A stretch of 64,000 nucleotides of DNA from Apostichopus japonicus (taxonomy: Eukaryota; Echinodermata; Holothuroidea; Aspidochirotida; Stichopodidae). The notes beneath the pieces are model-generated. The model saw nothing but the letters and a program-made list of their open reading frames with translations, was not told where the DNA came from and did not search any database. The position numbers were made by a program, and so were the translations under genes. Shown in pieces: positions 24,583 through 36,959 of this stretch. The stretch covers positions 12,709,001 through 12,773,000 of the forward strand of contig NC_092561.1 in the NCBI RefSeq assembly GCF_037975245.1, in the 5' to 3' direction. Numbering within the stretch: position 1 is the stretch's first letter; each line of letters opens with the position of its first letter.

Positions 24583-25022
24583 TAGCGTCAACAGGCCCAT
24601 TTCACGACAACAAGATTAAAATACCATGAAATACAATGGTTGCAATCAGAGTGTATCTGGAAACACGTTTAAAACTGAATGGAACCATCTTGCACAGGTA
24701 AGTGCAATTTTTAAGTCGACCCACCTTACCGACACTGTACACAAAGGTAGTTCCCAACCCCTAACACAAACCCACCCATATCATAATGGTGCGGTCCAAA
24801 GTCATTGCGCAAGCGCAATAGCATCACGTCGTCCAATTCTACGGACGGAGAAATTTGACTATTTTTACGAAAAAAACATTTTTTCCATGAAAAATATGTA
24901 TGCACCATGGTTTCAGTCAGTTTAAAAGGTTTTTCCAGATACACTCTGATTACAATCATTGTATTTTATGGTATTTTAAACTTGTTGTCTTGAGTTGTCG
25001 TGAAATGGGCCTGTTGACGCTA
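24583..25022. mobile_element. MITE with inverted repeats of about 80-90 bp, possible TA duplication
   Basis: The left end GCGTCAACAGGCCCATTTCA (24585) is mirrored at the right end (TGAAATGGGCCTGTTGACGC, to 25020). The homology continues inward for about 80 bp on the left and 90 bp on the right. TA on both sides (24583-24584 and 25021-25022) suggests a Tc1/mariner-type insertion, although the local AATTA context makes the exact boundary ambiguous. No transposase is present. Confidence 0.75.
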
Positions 25023-25984
25023 ATTAGTATGACTGCCAGTAACTGGCCTTACTATTCTGTGACTGTACGCTGAAATAAAAATCATAATATGGGCGTATAT
25101 GTTGAATTAATTTCCAGTCATTTTCATGGAATATTGTGATTGTCATGAAGCAAGTTTGGCCATGTTTATTTTGTTTACTATATAATCTACTGTTGCAGTG
25201 TAGGCTAGCCCCCTAGATCCTAGGACTACTGTACTACAGTAGCATAGATCCTAACTTAGGCCTAGGCTACAATTACAAACCGTAGGCTACACCAAAATAT
25301 GTACAGACTGAAAAAAGTACCGGAATTCTTACGCAATTAACACCTTTCGACCATGAAAAACTCATGACAACTTCTTCACAAAGAAAGTTTGAGTCTGCAT
25401 ACCAAAATCGTGGAGACGTGTAACGTTAGAAAGAAAGATTGCACAAAACGTATTTGCTAGACCAACTTGACAATCCGATCTAGAAAGAACAGATCCTTAC
25501 TGAACTCAATATATATCAATCTGTTTTGAATTTCCTGACTGATCAGACGAGGTCCGCTCGCACAGTGTTTTCGAAGCCAACATACCAAGTATTGAATGCT
25601 TTCCAATAGAGCATTATGCTATGGTGCTTGCACACTCAAAACAACCGACCTTCTACTGCGATCTCGAAACTTTGAACCAACTTCCAGTCTACCTTGTGGA
25701 ACGCTGAGAAACGCAATAGACGAAGTTCATGTTTAGTGATGGCTATGGTATAGTTTGTTTCGATGCTTTGCAAGGTTACACAAATATTTAATTCCTATAA
25801 AGTTATTGGTAAACATGTACGACAATTGATTGATGTAGCAATAAATTTGAATTTCCCAGCAGATATAGTAAACACACCTGAAACCGTAACCAAAGTAAAT
25901 TTTCTTAAGATAAGAATCGGTCCTACTCAGTGGCGGTGTAGCACTATATTCCGTCTCCCTGTGTCCTGCCGGACATTTTGTACT

Positions 25985-27105
25985 GGGATATTCTGTCCGG
26001 CCGGACGCGATTTTTTCCCCAGCACAGTAAAGGCCAAGATTAGCATTCCTCGCTCCCATTGGCTGGGGCCGTAAACATAAGATTCATTACAATATCAACT
26101 AGCAGCTGCTGCACAGAATCGCTCATCACATACCACATTTCACAAGGCCACTTTGCTACACTCAAAAAGAAACAGTCTATCAGCAGAATGTACAATGACA
26201 CGCGTTTGAGTAGAGTTAATATATTTGTCGGCTTGTTATGCCACGGGTGTAAAGGGTCTGTGGTTATGCATCACACAACTCTATTGCTGTGAATTTAAAG
26301 AAGTTAAATCAAACCGAAACAGTTTGAAGATGATAAAATCTATCACCATATAATATAGACGTAAGACAATTTCTGTGGTCAATAAATATAGTCCACGGTG
26401 ACAGTACTACTATTACTAACATGCATGACTAAATACTAGGCCTATATCTTTCGTATTATATAATCTGAATCATAATAAACCCTTTCAAAGGGTCATAATT
26501 TGACAATCGAAACAATGTCTCTGCTAAAAAAATAAGCGTCTATCAGTTTAAAACTTAAAAGCATCTCAAGTTAATAGTCAACCAGAAACGGGCAAGCTGT
26601 CCAGTGTTTTTATGCAGTTTTGAAGCAAGCAAACGCCTGGTACTAATATGCGTACAATGCCATCGCAGTACTCTGTACAGCAAGTTCCACCATCACTTCT
26701 GCTTTGCTTTGCTTCAGCTTTGTCAAAACTAACTTATTCAATTTATTCGCTTTTCAGGTTTGGATCATGATCCTAAGTAGTCCTTACCTTCAAAGAAGAA
26801 CAGTCATCTACAATGAGACGTGTACACTCACAGTCCATGTTCGCATTATTGTTTTACGAACTTATGGATGTACATGTGCACAATCAAGTCCGCGCAAAAG
26901 CAAAGAAAACAATTTTTAACAATTGAATGCTAATCACGATCCACTGCGTGCACGTATATGTACATGTACATAAACACACGCATAGCGTTTACAAGCAAGA
27001 ACTTCCCAATCAGCATCAAAAGTGCAAGACCCAGCCAATGAGTAGCGAGTTATGCAAAAGATGGCCTTTACCAAACTGGGAAAAAATCTCCGGCAGGACA
27101 AAATA
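25985..27105. mobile_element. Probable non-autonomous element with about 50-bp inverted ends
   Basis: The left segment 25985-26040 (TTCTGTCCGGCCGG..., GATTTTTTCCCC, GTAAAGGCCA) reappears inverted at 27055-27105 (TGGCCTTTACC, GGGAAAAAATC, CCGGCAGGACAAAA). The ends face each other about 1 kb apart. Similar GATTTTTTCCC words occur at the ends of the 42.2-kb and 54.4-kb repeats. Exact termini and a target duplication could not be fixed. Confidence 0.5.
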
Positions 27106-27109
27106 TGTA

Positions 27110-27439
27110 GTTTCTGAAGAGGTTAGTACAGATATATCCATTCTCGAATTGCTGAAAAAGCCGGGCGAACAAATTGCTGCACAGCAGACTCAAATTCAGC
27201 AACAAATAGAAAGATGAAGGCCAATGAGAATGTCTAATAGAAACGTGCAGGCCCAAGACTTTGCTTTAAATGTAAGTCCCCATCACCAGAAGAGAGACTA
27301 TCCAAAGAACAACAAGTCCGTCAATATACCGGACCCCTTCATCGACACCATTAAACCAGCTATGCCTGTTGTGACGAGCGACATGGCAGGCTCATCGACG
27401 TATGCTGTCAAAGAGGCAAGGGCAGTGCTAGAAACCTAA
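27110..27439 (+). other. Short open frames of coding-like composition, unidentified
   Basis: Two adjacent frames, ending at 27217 and 27439, read SILELLKKPGEQIAAQQTQI... and VNIPDPFIDTIKPAMPVVTS... They are separated only by a TGA and a few codons. The composition is more protein-like than the surroundings and the Gln-rich stretch could be helical. No family is recognised. This could be a relic of a retroelement gag-like ORF or of a host exon. Evidence is weak. Confidence 0.2.
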
Positions 27440-28039
27440 CTTGAGAGATCCTTCATTTGGTATAGGTTTTCAAACATTCCGAGATGTTTTTAGCACAAAT
27501 AAGAGATTTTTGAAGTCAGGACGTGTCTACACTAACTTCAACTTAGTGGATTCAGTTACATGACCTAGTTAAACAGTTATATTCTATTGTTCATGTGTCT
27601 ACTAATACCAAACTATGCACATAGATTTGTGAACAACCCTTTGAAATTACACTTTGTGGAGATATGAAGAGGACTAACTTGAGTCTTGGTTACATTTTGG
27701 TCCATTTACTTGCTGTACACTATAAACCCATAGGGTGGTGAATGCTGTGAACAAGAGTCCAGTTTGACATGCCTTTCATTGTAAATATCAGCTATTTTAG
27801 TATTTAGATATACCGTGTGTTACTACACTAGACATTGCAGCCACTGATCGCGATCAGATTAATATAGATAGGGAAACGTGTGTGGGTCTTTGATGAGTGC
27901 GACAACCGAGTACGAGAAGAATACGAGTACAAAGATCCGAGTACGCATATATAAAATGTGCTTTCTCTGAGTATAAGTATTGGTATAAGTACACCAAACA
28001 CAGTACAAGAACGAGTACAACTACAGATTCCATTCCACT

Positions 28040-28640
28040 CGCAAAGCCAAATGACAGGGGGGGGGGGGTACGTCAGTGGCCCTATCAGTTTTATAAAATA
28101 AAAACCCCAAAAAATTGTTTTTTATTTATAAATTGAAAATGCCATTTATGGTAATATAAAGGACACCTTTTCTTATTTTTGGGTTGTAAACTGTGCTTTT
28201 CTGTTATTTAGAAAGTGCCATTTTGTTAAAAAGTTAACATTCAGGGGGGGGGGGGGGATACAACCCGGGGTCAATTAGGGGGATCGTGAAAACATGTGAT
28301 ATAGTGTATCTTTTAAGGCGGCTACTTGAAGAAAAAGGAAGAGTGAAAAAAAGGGGGGGGGGTGTTGACATAATTGTCCCTTGTTCTCAATACCGTTGCT
28401 GACGAAGATTGGAAATTACTTTTTCCATATTGAATGTTGAACAGCAGTGAAACTACGGTAAACGTCAGTTGCAAATAGGGGCGTGGCTAGTCTTCTGGTC
28501 TTAGCTTTTAGGGAGGGGGGGGGGGAAGACAGAACAAGGAAAAGGTTTTTTTTTGGTGACATTGGGGGTCAGACAAATATTGCGGGCCTGTCCCCCCCCC
28601 TGGTCCCCCTTCCTTGCCCGTAGCTACACCACTGGTTTCA
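28040..28640. repeat. G-rich homopolymer runs and a possible small MITE
   Basis: Poly-G runs occur near 28058-28067, 28243-28257, 28357-28363 and 28511-28526. A segment starting GGGGCGTGGCTAG (about 28478) and ending CGTAGCTACACCACTGG (about 28636) has loosely inverted ends, like many small non-autonomous elements, but the boundaries are uncertain. Confidence 0.3.
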
Positions 28641-29166
28641 AATGGATTTTTGATCCGCTCTCTGTCGCTATATGGTATCAACTGTATGATAAAGATCGGG
28701 CTAACCAACCTTATCTTTTAAGACCTAAGACATCTACTCTTTTTCCGAACAAATTTATTTTCTCACATATCTTGTTAGAGGAGAAGCACATAAACCGTAA
28801 CTACACTAATTAACCAAATCCTCAAAACCAAATCAAGATATACTGATTTCTGTTATATATTATAGGAGGAGGTCTTATACAATGATTACACGGTGTGAAA
28901 ATAAGCCGTTTATTCTGAATGCTATGATTGCTATAATTATTCGGATCCAGGATTTTAAAATGGAGGGTTGTGGCCCTTGAGGTCGTTGAAGCCGATTCCA
29001 ATGTAGAGATGGGTTAGATGGCGCCTTCAGAAAGAGGAAATACAAATTTAGACGCGAAAATGGTGCTTTATGAGCCATATTTAAGCTATAAATTAGGTTT
29101 TAACGGAAGCTTGTATTAACTATAGGCTACTTTCTTTTGTGTGTTTGTGTACGTGTGTGTGTGTAG

Positions 29167-29329
29167 GGTTGAAAGGTATGGGGATACACCATGGTATTAC
29201 CTGACTGGTTTCGATATATTCAGCGAAAACGAGATGAACTATTTTCAAAATCGGAGATACGGTTTAAACTTGTCAACTTGTGCAACATCAGGCGACTTAA
29301 GCAGTTTCTCGAGTTTTGTTTCCTACTGA
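29167..29329 (+). other. Possible single exon, unidentified
   Basis: After a TG-rich tract ending TGTGTGTGTAG, an open frame reads ERYGDTPWYYLTGF...LSSFSSFVSY and stops at 29329. The amino-acid composition is protein-like and the AG could act as an acceptor. No homologue is recognised, there is no matching upstream exon and no nearby polyadenylation signal was found. This may be chance. Confidence 0.2.
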
Positions 29330-29479
29330 TTGCATTTATAACTTTGTAATTGTAGATCCAGGTCGGACCCAGAAAGTTGGCGAATAACAATGTTGCACGT
29401 ACGCCTTTTCAACTCGACAAATATCGTATTTTTTTAGTGTTGTCAAGTTACGTGCAACGTTATAGCCGACTCTACAATC

Positions 29480-29620
29480 TGATAACGTTCGCCAAGGTAT
29501 AATAGTGGTAATAGGGCAAGCCCGCCCTCCCTCCGAGGTGGTATTTTAGGAAGCATTTTAGGAAGTAATGTAGGAAGCAATTTAGGATGTATTTTAGAAT
29601 GATTTTTTGTTTTGGGGTCG
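29480..29620. repeat. Short degenerate repeat, about 13-bp TTTTAGGAAGCAA units
   Basis: TTTTAGGAAGCATT, TTAGGAAGTAATG, TAGGAAGCAATTT and TTAGGATGTATT follow one another. The reverse complement of the same word series is found at about 36960-37055. Confidence 0.6.
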
Positions 29621-30637
29621 CTAATATGAAGAGTAGTGGGGTAAAAGATATTATTAAATGACATTAAGTGACTACGAGGATAATACAGTTCTACCGGTAT
29701 TAATTCTTATTCTCCATATCTTAACATGTTCTTTGTCACATTTATTCTTAGCTCCTCCCCAATCTCCACGTCTTCCTTATCTTGCATTCGGATCCCTTAA
29801 TCCCTTGCAGTGGTCAGAATGAGGACTGTTGATTAAGCCGTGCCCTCACGGCACCTTCATCACTTGATGAGAATCGTATGAATTATGATGTAACTCTGTA
29901 TCACACTGGTCATCTTCCATGTCAAGCCAGCAGCTGACCACTGGCCGACTGAACTCCAATATTGACCGTCGTCACCTGAAAATTCGTGGATAGTCGGGAT
30001 CCAAACGTAGGATAACAGTGTGAGGTCGCTTTCTATTTCATCAAATGCATAGCAGCATTTAATCAATGGTTTGGTACATTTTCACAATATTTTGGTGGCA
30101 AGATTGCATGGTCGACAGAAAAACACAAAGAAGGTTTCGACCATTTTAAGATGCATATTAGGGGACGTTTTCCTTTTACCTTGTTATGCTTATACTAAAT
30201 GTTATACGTCCTGTATTGTTTATCCTATTTGGTTAAAACTGTTTAAGAGTAACAAACATTTTTGCAAAGCGGTCTGACTTGAAAATCTATAACGTAATAT
30301 CTCACGTAAACAGGATTAATATAAACAGAATAAATAATGATAGGGAAAAACGATTTTTAGTATTTATTAAAATTTATTTTATTTTATTTTCACATGTTTT
30401 ACAGTTTCAGGTTGTACTAGCTCGTCAGTTCGTGGAATATGTACTGCATTTTTAGCACTTAGCATGAAATACTTTACGCGTGTATCATTTTCTTCAACTT
30501 TAAGAATGTTCATTATCATTGCAGGAAAATATCAACAATTTTCTTAATTGATCTCCGCTCTGATGTCGCCCCTTTCCATCAAAGCTCCATCACGCCCGCC
30601 CCACCCCCCCCCCGCCCCAAATCTGATATTTGTTTCT

Positions 30638-30752
30638 TTAAGTTTTTTCATCAGCCATGATCTCCTCCTGTAGATCTCTGTAATCTTCCTCAATTTCTTC
30701 CATTTGCTTCTGCATCCTCTTCATCTCCTTCTTTTTCTCTTTAACCTTCATC
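30638..30752 (-). CDS. Coiled-coil gene, last exon
   Basis: The acceptor is TTCCATTTACAG. The exon adds 37 codons of strongly charged coiled coil (MKVKEKKKEMKRMQKQMEE...) and ends in TAA at 30640-30638. Its phase matches exon 3 exactly (GA|G), which is strong support for the model. Confidence 0.85.
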
Positions 30753-30797
30753 CTGTAAATGGAAGATAATAAACCATCCATATTCGAGCAAAACTAA

Positions 30798-30840
<43 letters not shown>

Positions 30841-33800
30841 TCAGTTTTGTACACAGACACCCATAATCATATATTTACTCTGTCATTCTTAGTTTAACGG
30901 GACGCACATAAGCCCAGGTAATCGTCGGATATATTTCTAGATTGCTTCGACGTGGTTTCTGACCTGCGTAAAAGATTTTCAAAGATGGTAATATACGTCA
31001 TCTCTTACGGGTATTTTGGCATTCACGGAGTCCTCAGAAGAAAACACACACACACACACACACACAAATCGATAGGGTTTTAGATTACCGGTTAATTTAA
31101 CCCAAAATTAATCAGTTAACCGGTTTGCAATAAAGAAAATTTAATGGGTCACCAAACATTTCCCCTCCTATAACTACAAGATTTTTACAAAATATTTTGT
31201 ATAACGTCAAACCTGTTACGTAAATTTTATGAATACTTACTCTGCTTTGTCTAACTCACTGAGCAGAGCTTTGACGTCACTCTCACGATCCGCCAAATCC
31301 CGGCTAATCCTTTTGAATTTTTCCTCCCTCTCCGTGACGATCGCCTGTAATCTTTCCATTTCTTGCTCGTTCCACATATTTTTCTTTTTCATTTGTATGA
31401 AATTCATTTTTGCATGAGTCTTAACACGCTCCGCTTCTTTTAACTGCATAGCTCTATGCATTGCGTGAACATCGTTTTTCCTCATCGATGAAGCTTTATG
31501 AATCCATTGCTGCAATTCGCTCTCCAACTTCCTATTACTACTAATAACTGCAGTATTTTCTTTCTTGAGCTGTATCAAATCGTTGTTAGCTTTGTATAAG
31601 TCTTTCTTCAACCAACGAATCAACGATCTCATCTCATCCTGCTCCTCGGTCTTCTCATTCAGTTCTCTTTTCAGTTGCGTCACTCTGACGTCACGATCAG
31701 CTTCTACGTCATTATCTGACAAAAGACCCTTGTCTCGCTTCGATGTTACCAACCCATCAGTCTTCACATGCATCCTGTGTTTCATTTTATCGTTTTGTTG
31801 TCTAAGGTCCGCATGTTTGTCCTGTAGATTTAAGAACCTCTTTTGCAATTGTTTGTTATTCTGACGTAAGTGATCTGCTTTATATTCTGAATCTTTCTGA
31901 AGATCAATGTTAGTCATTTCCAGACGTTTTATTTTTCGCTCAAGTGCCAGCAACTCATCTGTATTCTGCTTGTTTTGTTGTACAAGTTCCCGTCCTACAG
32001 GATGCGTGAACTGATTCATGTGAATCAGACATTGATCAAGTTCACATAGCAGGAAAGATAGCTGTGAATGTGAACCCTTGTCTATGTCAGGCATTTCTTC
32101 TTTGTGTTTCATGAAAGACCCTCTGTGTTCCCCTGCTCTTTCAGATTGCGTTTCTTCTTGGTCTTGTTGCAAACCGGTACTGTCACATTTCTGGAGGAGA
32201 TCAATCAGCTTCTTCTTTGCTTCGTCATTTTCTTCTCTAAGTTGTTTGCTGTTCCTTACAAGAACGTCGTAGTTACATCTGGTCTGGCTAAGTTCCTTTT
32301 CGTACTTAGACTCATAACTTGTTTTTTCTTGTTGAAAGGTTGCTGTGAATTCTTCAATGGCAGCGTTACTGCAGCAGGTCTCAAGGAACACGCGAACTTG
32401 CAGCAGTTCGTGTTCTTCTGTTAAATTCTTCATCTCGTTTAGTTGTCTTTGTAGTTCGTCTGCTTTCAGTTTGAATTCATTCTCTCTCGATACAGCTTTC
32501 TTCAGCACCTCGATCTGGTTGAGAGATTCTTGCATTTTCTGTTCATAGCATTTCAGTTTGTTTTCTTTCTCTTCAACCATTTTGCTATAATATTCTGCCA
32601 TTCTGTCCGTCTGCTGTTGCAGTTGAGACTTCTCTTTCGCGAGTTGTTCCTCCAGCTGAGTAATCTCACCCATGCATTGTGTTGTGTTCATCTCAAAGAT
32701 TATCTCCATCTCCTGACTGTGTTCCATCACACCTGTGTAAGTCTGATTCAATTCTTCCAGCTTATTACGCAGCTCGTTCTTTTCTCTGATGGCTTTCTCC
32801 GTCATAATCTTTCCATCTCCGATCTTCATCTCGTATTCTCTTTCAAGGTCCTTCACTTCATCTTGGTGAAACAGTCTTTGTTCTTTCAATTTATCTTCTA
32901 GTGATTTCATTGCGGAATGAAGACTTTCAATTAGGTCATCTTTGGCAGCAATCTGGGAATCCATTCGTTCTTTCATGCAAGCCATCTCCTCTCCGTGAAT
33001 CTCTCTAATGACTTTTGCCTCTTCACTATGAATCTTTCTTTCTGAAATAAACTTTTCTTCCATGGTCTTTACATCCGATTCGAGGAACTGCATGTTAGCT
33101 TCATGCTCGGCATTAACAGTAGTAAAGTTCTGTTTAACTTTCTCCAGACTTTTCTCTAAAACCTTCGTAGTCTTCTTTAGACTCCGGTTATTGTTTCGCA
33201 ATGATGTAAGTTCTTTCTTAGCGTTGCTAAGCTCGGCAGTGACTTTATAAACAACGCTATTGCTCTTGTTTAAAGTAATGGCCGTGTTTTCCACCTCTTT
33301 CTTGTACCTCTCACAGTCTCTCTCCTTTATGAGAAGCATTTCTCCCCATTGCTTGCGTAGGGTTTCCTCTTGCTCACAAAAGAACTGCCTCTGTGATCTC
33401 AGTTTTTCCTCCAGAATCTTAATCCCGGATTCAAGGAAAGACTTTTCAGCTAGCAGTTTATTTTTGAACCTCAAAGACTTCTGAAGATCGTACTCTGTCT
33501 TATCAGCAGTCATCTGGAGCGACGTCATCTCGATCTTGAGCTGCCGGTTGTCTTCCAGAGACGTCATTTTGGTTTTAACGTTGTTGAGCTCCGAAATGAC
33601 GATATCTAAGGATTGACTATTCTCTCGTAATAAGTGAGTCATGTTCATCTCCTTCTTCTTGTACCGTTGACACTCCTGCTCCTTAGCAGCAAGTCTGTCA
33701 TTCCACCTCGAATTGGTCTCCTTGAGCTGATTCTCCAGCTCTCGACACTGCACGGTCTTTGACCCGAGGTCATCCTTCATTACTCGACGCGCGGCAGAAT

Positions 33801-36038
33801 TGGAATTTATCTCTCTGCCGAAACTGGTCACAGCTTTTTTAAGGATCGTCTGATCCCGTTGCTTGATTTTCAGCTGACATGCCATATCGTGATGGATCTT
33901 CACCACTTGACGGCTTTCTTCGCTAAGCCGATTTAGGACGCGTATGACGTCATCCCGCTCTCGGTGATGGCTGACCGATCGCTTTTTGAATATTCCACGC
34001 TGAGCCTTTTCAAACTTTAAGAGTTTCTTGTCGACGAGGTCGGCGATGGTTTGGTTGCAGAGAGCGACTGTTGCACGCAGTTCTTCGGTTGGTGAGCTGT
34101 TTATTATGAAAAGAATAGAAGAAAATTGATAAGAGTAATTTCTTATACGATTGTGTCGCCATTAAGCTCTTCATCGAGCACTGCATGTTGTAACATTAGC
34201 GCTTTTGATATCCTCCCAAACTGAACTGATAAACAACAACAAAAAGGAATTTAACCCCTGATCGACCTCGCGAGAGGTCCTACGGGGGATAATAGTATTG
34301 GTTTGATAGAATAGACACTTTTTTTAAACTGAACTGATCAAATATCGTTTTGAAAGTTATACAAGAATTACGATACATCATAACTGACAAAATAATTATT
34401 ATGAAAGGACCGCATAAATAACGCTCAAAGGCTGGAAAGTAGAGGAGACTGCTTCTTTTTCCTTATTTCAAAGATTTCCACTCTCACCTTTGCTGACTCT
34501 CTTGCAGTTGTTGTTCCTGGTCGGTTGGTTGGTCCTCCAAGGTGGTGGTGGTTGAAGGCAGTGGAATGGAGTGGTTGTTGTTGTTAGAAGGCACAGAAGG
34601 GAGACCGGAAGATCCCTCCACTAACACCCCGTCCACGAAAACTAGGCCATCTAGGTAGACGATGACCTGTGAAAAAGAACAAAGAATGTCCTGCTTTAAA
34701 TAATTTAAGAAAAATAGCAATTATATGATTGTTTTATAAATATTTCAAGATACTAATATTGATCAAATTGATGATCTCCTCTACAACATGTTAATGACTG
34801 ATATGGTAAATGATATAACTATACACTCTCTCCCGAAATATCATCATCCTTTGAAAATGCTAGCAATTTTGGTCCGCTTTAATTTGGGCACATCATCGGT
34901 AACCTTACAGTCTTGACTACCACTATTTTTTTTGTGAGCCCACAGAACAGACAGAAGGTTAAAGGGATAACGAATTATCAAATTTCAAATCAAATATAAC
35001 GCAGAATTATAACACTCATTAGTCCAAGACTCATCTTGATAACTTGTCACAATACTGAGATATAAACTTTTTTTTTTTTACATTTATTCCATTTTATTGT
35101 GATGACAACATTGCCCAATATCATGTCATATCATAATTGAACTAGACATCCATTGTTTCTTTCCTTATACAGTAATCACATGGGCGTATGCGTCCAATTT
35201 GATTTAATTCTTGGGCGGGGGGTGAGGGTGAACGATAATTCTATATCAGTTGCAAAGTGCCCCGCCCCCTCACACACAAACATACAGAACTATTTTCGGG
35301 AAAAAACGTTGACGACAAAAAAAAAGGCAAATGGCAAATAGAACACAGATAGCTATGATAAACATGCTAATGGATAGGCCCCTTGTCGTTATAGCACTGT
35401 GTGATCTGCTTCTCAGTACGGTTTTCATCATTAGCTACACTAAGCATAGAACGAGATTTCTCTGAGCAAGGTTACTTCTTTATTATAAACACAACTCCGT
35501 TTGATTCACCGAGACACGAGATACCTGGGTATACCTATTCCCCCTCACACCACGAAAGTTGGTTGTGCGCCTGTTCTATATGAAGCCTGGAAACCCTGGA
35601 TGGTTTCGGTGACGTAGCCTACTTTACAAACATAGAAGACACGTTTCTATAATAATTTGAAACTTTGTTAAACTATGCCTAAGATACTTGATGCTTTGTC
35701 CGAAAGTTGTCGAGTTGAGCTATTGTAGCCGAATGTACATCCTTAATTATAGGAATATGTCGGGCTACTTTCATTCGTTTACCACAACTGATGATATTCT
35801 CTCTACTATATACCTTGTTACTCCCATATTGTTGTATGCCGGACCAAGACTAAGCTAAGAAACATATAGAGAAATAGTACAAGCATCACATACTGACCTT
35901 ATCATTGTCCATAGGTTGGACTTCAAAATCACCAAACTTGATGCGGAGCGAGTCATCGCTCAACGCATCACAGCCGGGAAATCCCCATGCGACGATGTTA
36001 TTCGCAGGTTCGCTTGGTTTCTGAATAAATTCAGACAT
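30638..36038 (-). CDS. Large coiled-coil protein, four exons, about 1,096 aa (complete)
   Basis: Exons on the minus strand are 36038-35898, 34666-34488, 34096-31241 and 30752-30638. Every junction has consensus GT-AG sites and compatible phases (0, 2, 2), and the last exon closes with TAA after ...EEIMADEKT. Residues 1-107 look globular or extended, with a Gly/Asn/Ser/Thr-rich linker near 70-95. From about residue 115 to the end the protein is almost continuous heptad-patterned coiled coil rich in Glu, Lys, Gln and Leu, for example LRQNNKQLQKRFLNLQDKH. A role as a structural, cytoskeletal or tethering protein is inferred from this shape alone; I cannot assign a family. The start at 36038 (MSEFIQKP) is one choice. 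An in-frame ATG at 36140 would add 34 residues with a hydrophobic segment (VCVLAILLLFGAF), making a signal anchor possible. AATAAA-like signals lie downstream near 30360-30385. Confidence 0.85.
30801..31068. repeat. Microsatellites in the last intron of the coiled-coil gene
   Basis: An (AT)n tract of about 38 bp (30801-30838) and a (CA)n tract of about 22 bp (31046-31068) lie between exons 3 and 4. Confidence 0.9.
31241..34096 (-). CDS. Coiled-coil gene, exon 3 (main coiled-coil exon)
   Basis: An uninterrupted frame of 2,856 nt runs between an acceptor (CTTTTCATAATAAACAG) and a donor (GCAGA|GTAAGTA). The apparent stop in the genomic frame, TAA at about 31239, is inside the donor and is removed by splicing. 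The N-terminal part of the exon (SPTEELRATVALCNQTIADL) lies upstream of the first start-like codon in this frame and is easily missed. Confidence 0.92.
34488..34666 (-). CDS. Coiled-coil gene, exon 2
   Basis: The acceptor is TTCTTTTTCACAG and the donor AAAG|GTGAGAG. The exon is 179 nt, entering in phase 0 and leaving in phase 2. It encodes a hydrophobic start (VIVYLDGLVFVDGVLVEG), then an Asn/Ser/Thr linker and a Gln/Glu-rich end. Confidence 0.85.
35898..36038 (-). CDS. Coiled-coil gene, exon 1 (coding part)
   Basis: 47 codons from ATG at 36038 to donor AAG|GTCAGTA, phase 0. It encodes MSEFIQKPSEPANN...VQPMDNDK, which continues into VIVYLDGLVF of exon 2. The open frame extends upstream to another ATG at 36140, so the true start is not settled. 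Confidence 0.75.
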
Positions 36039-36384
36039 AATCGCTTTGAATGCTCCGAAAAGTAAAAGTATAGCAAGTACGCAAACTTTAAGAATCGATG
36101 TGTTGACATCTAATGTGTCATAACTGTTATTAGGTATCACAGTATATTTTCCACCTTAGGAAACTACAGTGACGCAACAGTGACGCATTTTACCCCACGC
36201 AGAAACTGGCGTATTAAGACATGTATAAGGAAACATTTGACTAACACATAACATTAGCATTCCAAGAGGGAATAGGGCATGTCCAAAGGGATTGCGTCAA
36301 TGCGCTATCTATATGATCTATTGACGTACGCAGCATATAGTAGTAGAAATAAGTAGAGTCTCGTCTATCCGACATGCTCAGTGA

Positions 36385-36640
36385 TTAACCTCCGCTACGT
36401 ATCACGATCTTGCGCAAGGTTTATTGCTTCCTCGAAATTGTTAATGTTAACGTCCTTAAATTGGGACTTTTTTTTCCAAGCAAGGTAGTCACGGGCCTTC
36501 CTACTGGTTTAGCAGTATGTCTCGATGCTTCTCTTAAAGCAACCTTTGCTGGTGCGTCCTCCTGGAGTCTTGCTACATGACCGAAAAATCTCAATCTTCT
36601 ATGTGCGAATATGGATGACCAAGGTATATGATGACGCAGC
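36385..36640 (-). pseudogene. Decayed LINE retrotransposon 3' end (reverse transcriptase ORF C-terminus)
   Basis: The minus-strand translation contains RRLRFFGHVARLQ...VALREASR...GRPVTT, a pattern typical of the C-terminus of LINE endonuclease/reverse-transcriptase ORFs (R.R..GHV.R......ALRE....GRP). After a frameshift in the poly-A run near 36472 the next frame reads FKDVNINNFEEAINLAQDRD and then TAG where Trp is usual (RDxWR). Only the tail is present, with at least one frameshift and one nonsense change, so it is dead. Confidence 0.7.
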
Positions 36641-36959
36641 ATATGATTGCACATAAAATGCAATGAAATGTTAACGCCACATATCAAAGAAAACGCGCAA
36701 AACAAGATACTTACATGTGCGCGCATCTGCATCTGCGTCACACACGAACATACATGGCTGTAAACGTTTTGACGTCACGAATTATTTAGCATCTAACTGC
36801 ACATTGTACGGTGGTGAAGATCGGCAATGTTCTCGTGATGTAATGTTTAACGTTATTGGGCAACTTAGAATAATCGTTAAATAAAGAAAGTTAAAATGTG
36901 AATACGAATAAGAATTCATACCAGTAGGCCTATATTATCCTTCCTTATACAGTCAAAAA

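Noticed and set aside
32530-32901. Phe/Leu-rich plus-strand frames opposite the coiled-coil exon
   Set aside because: Antisense shadows of the real minus-strand coding exon.
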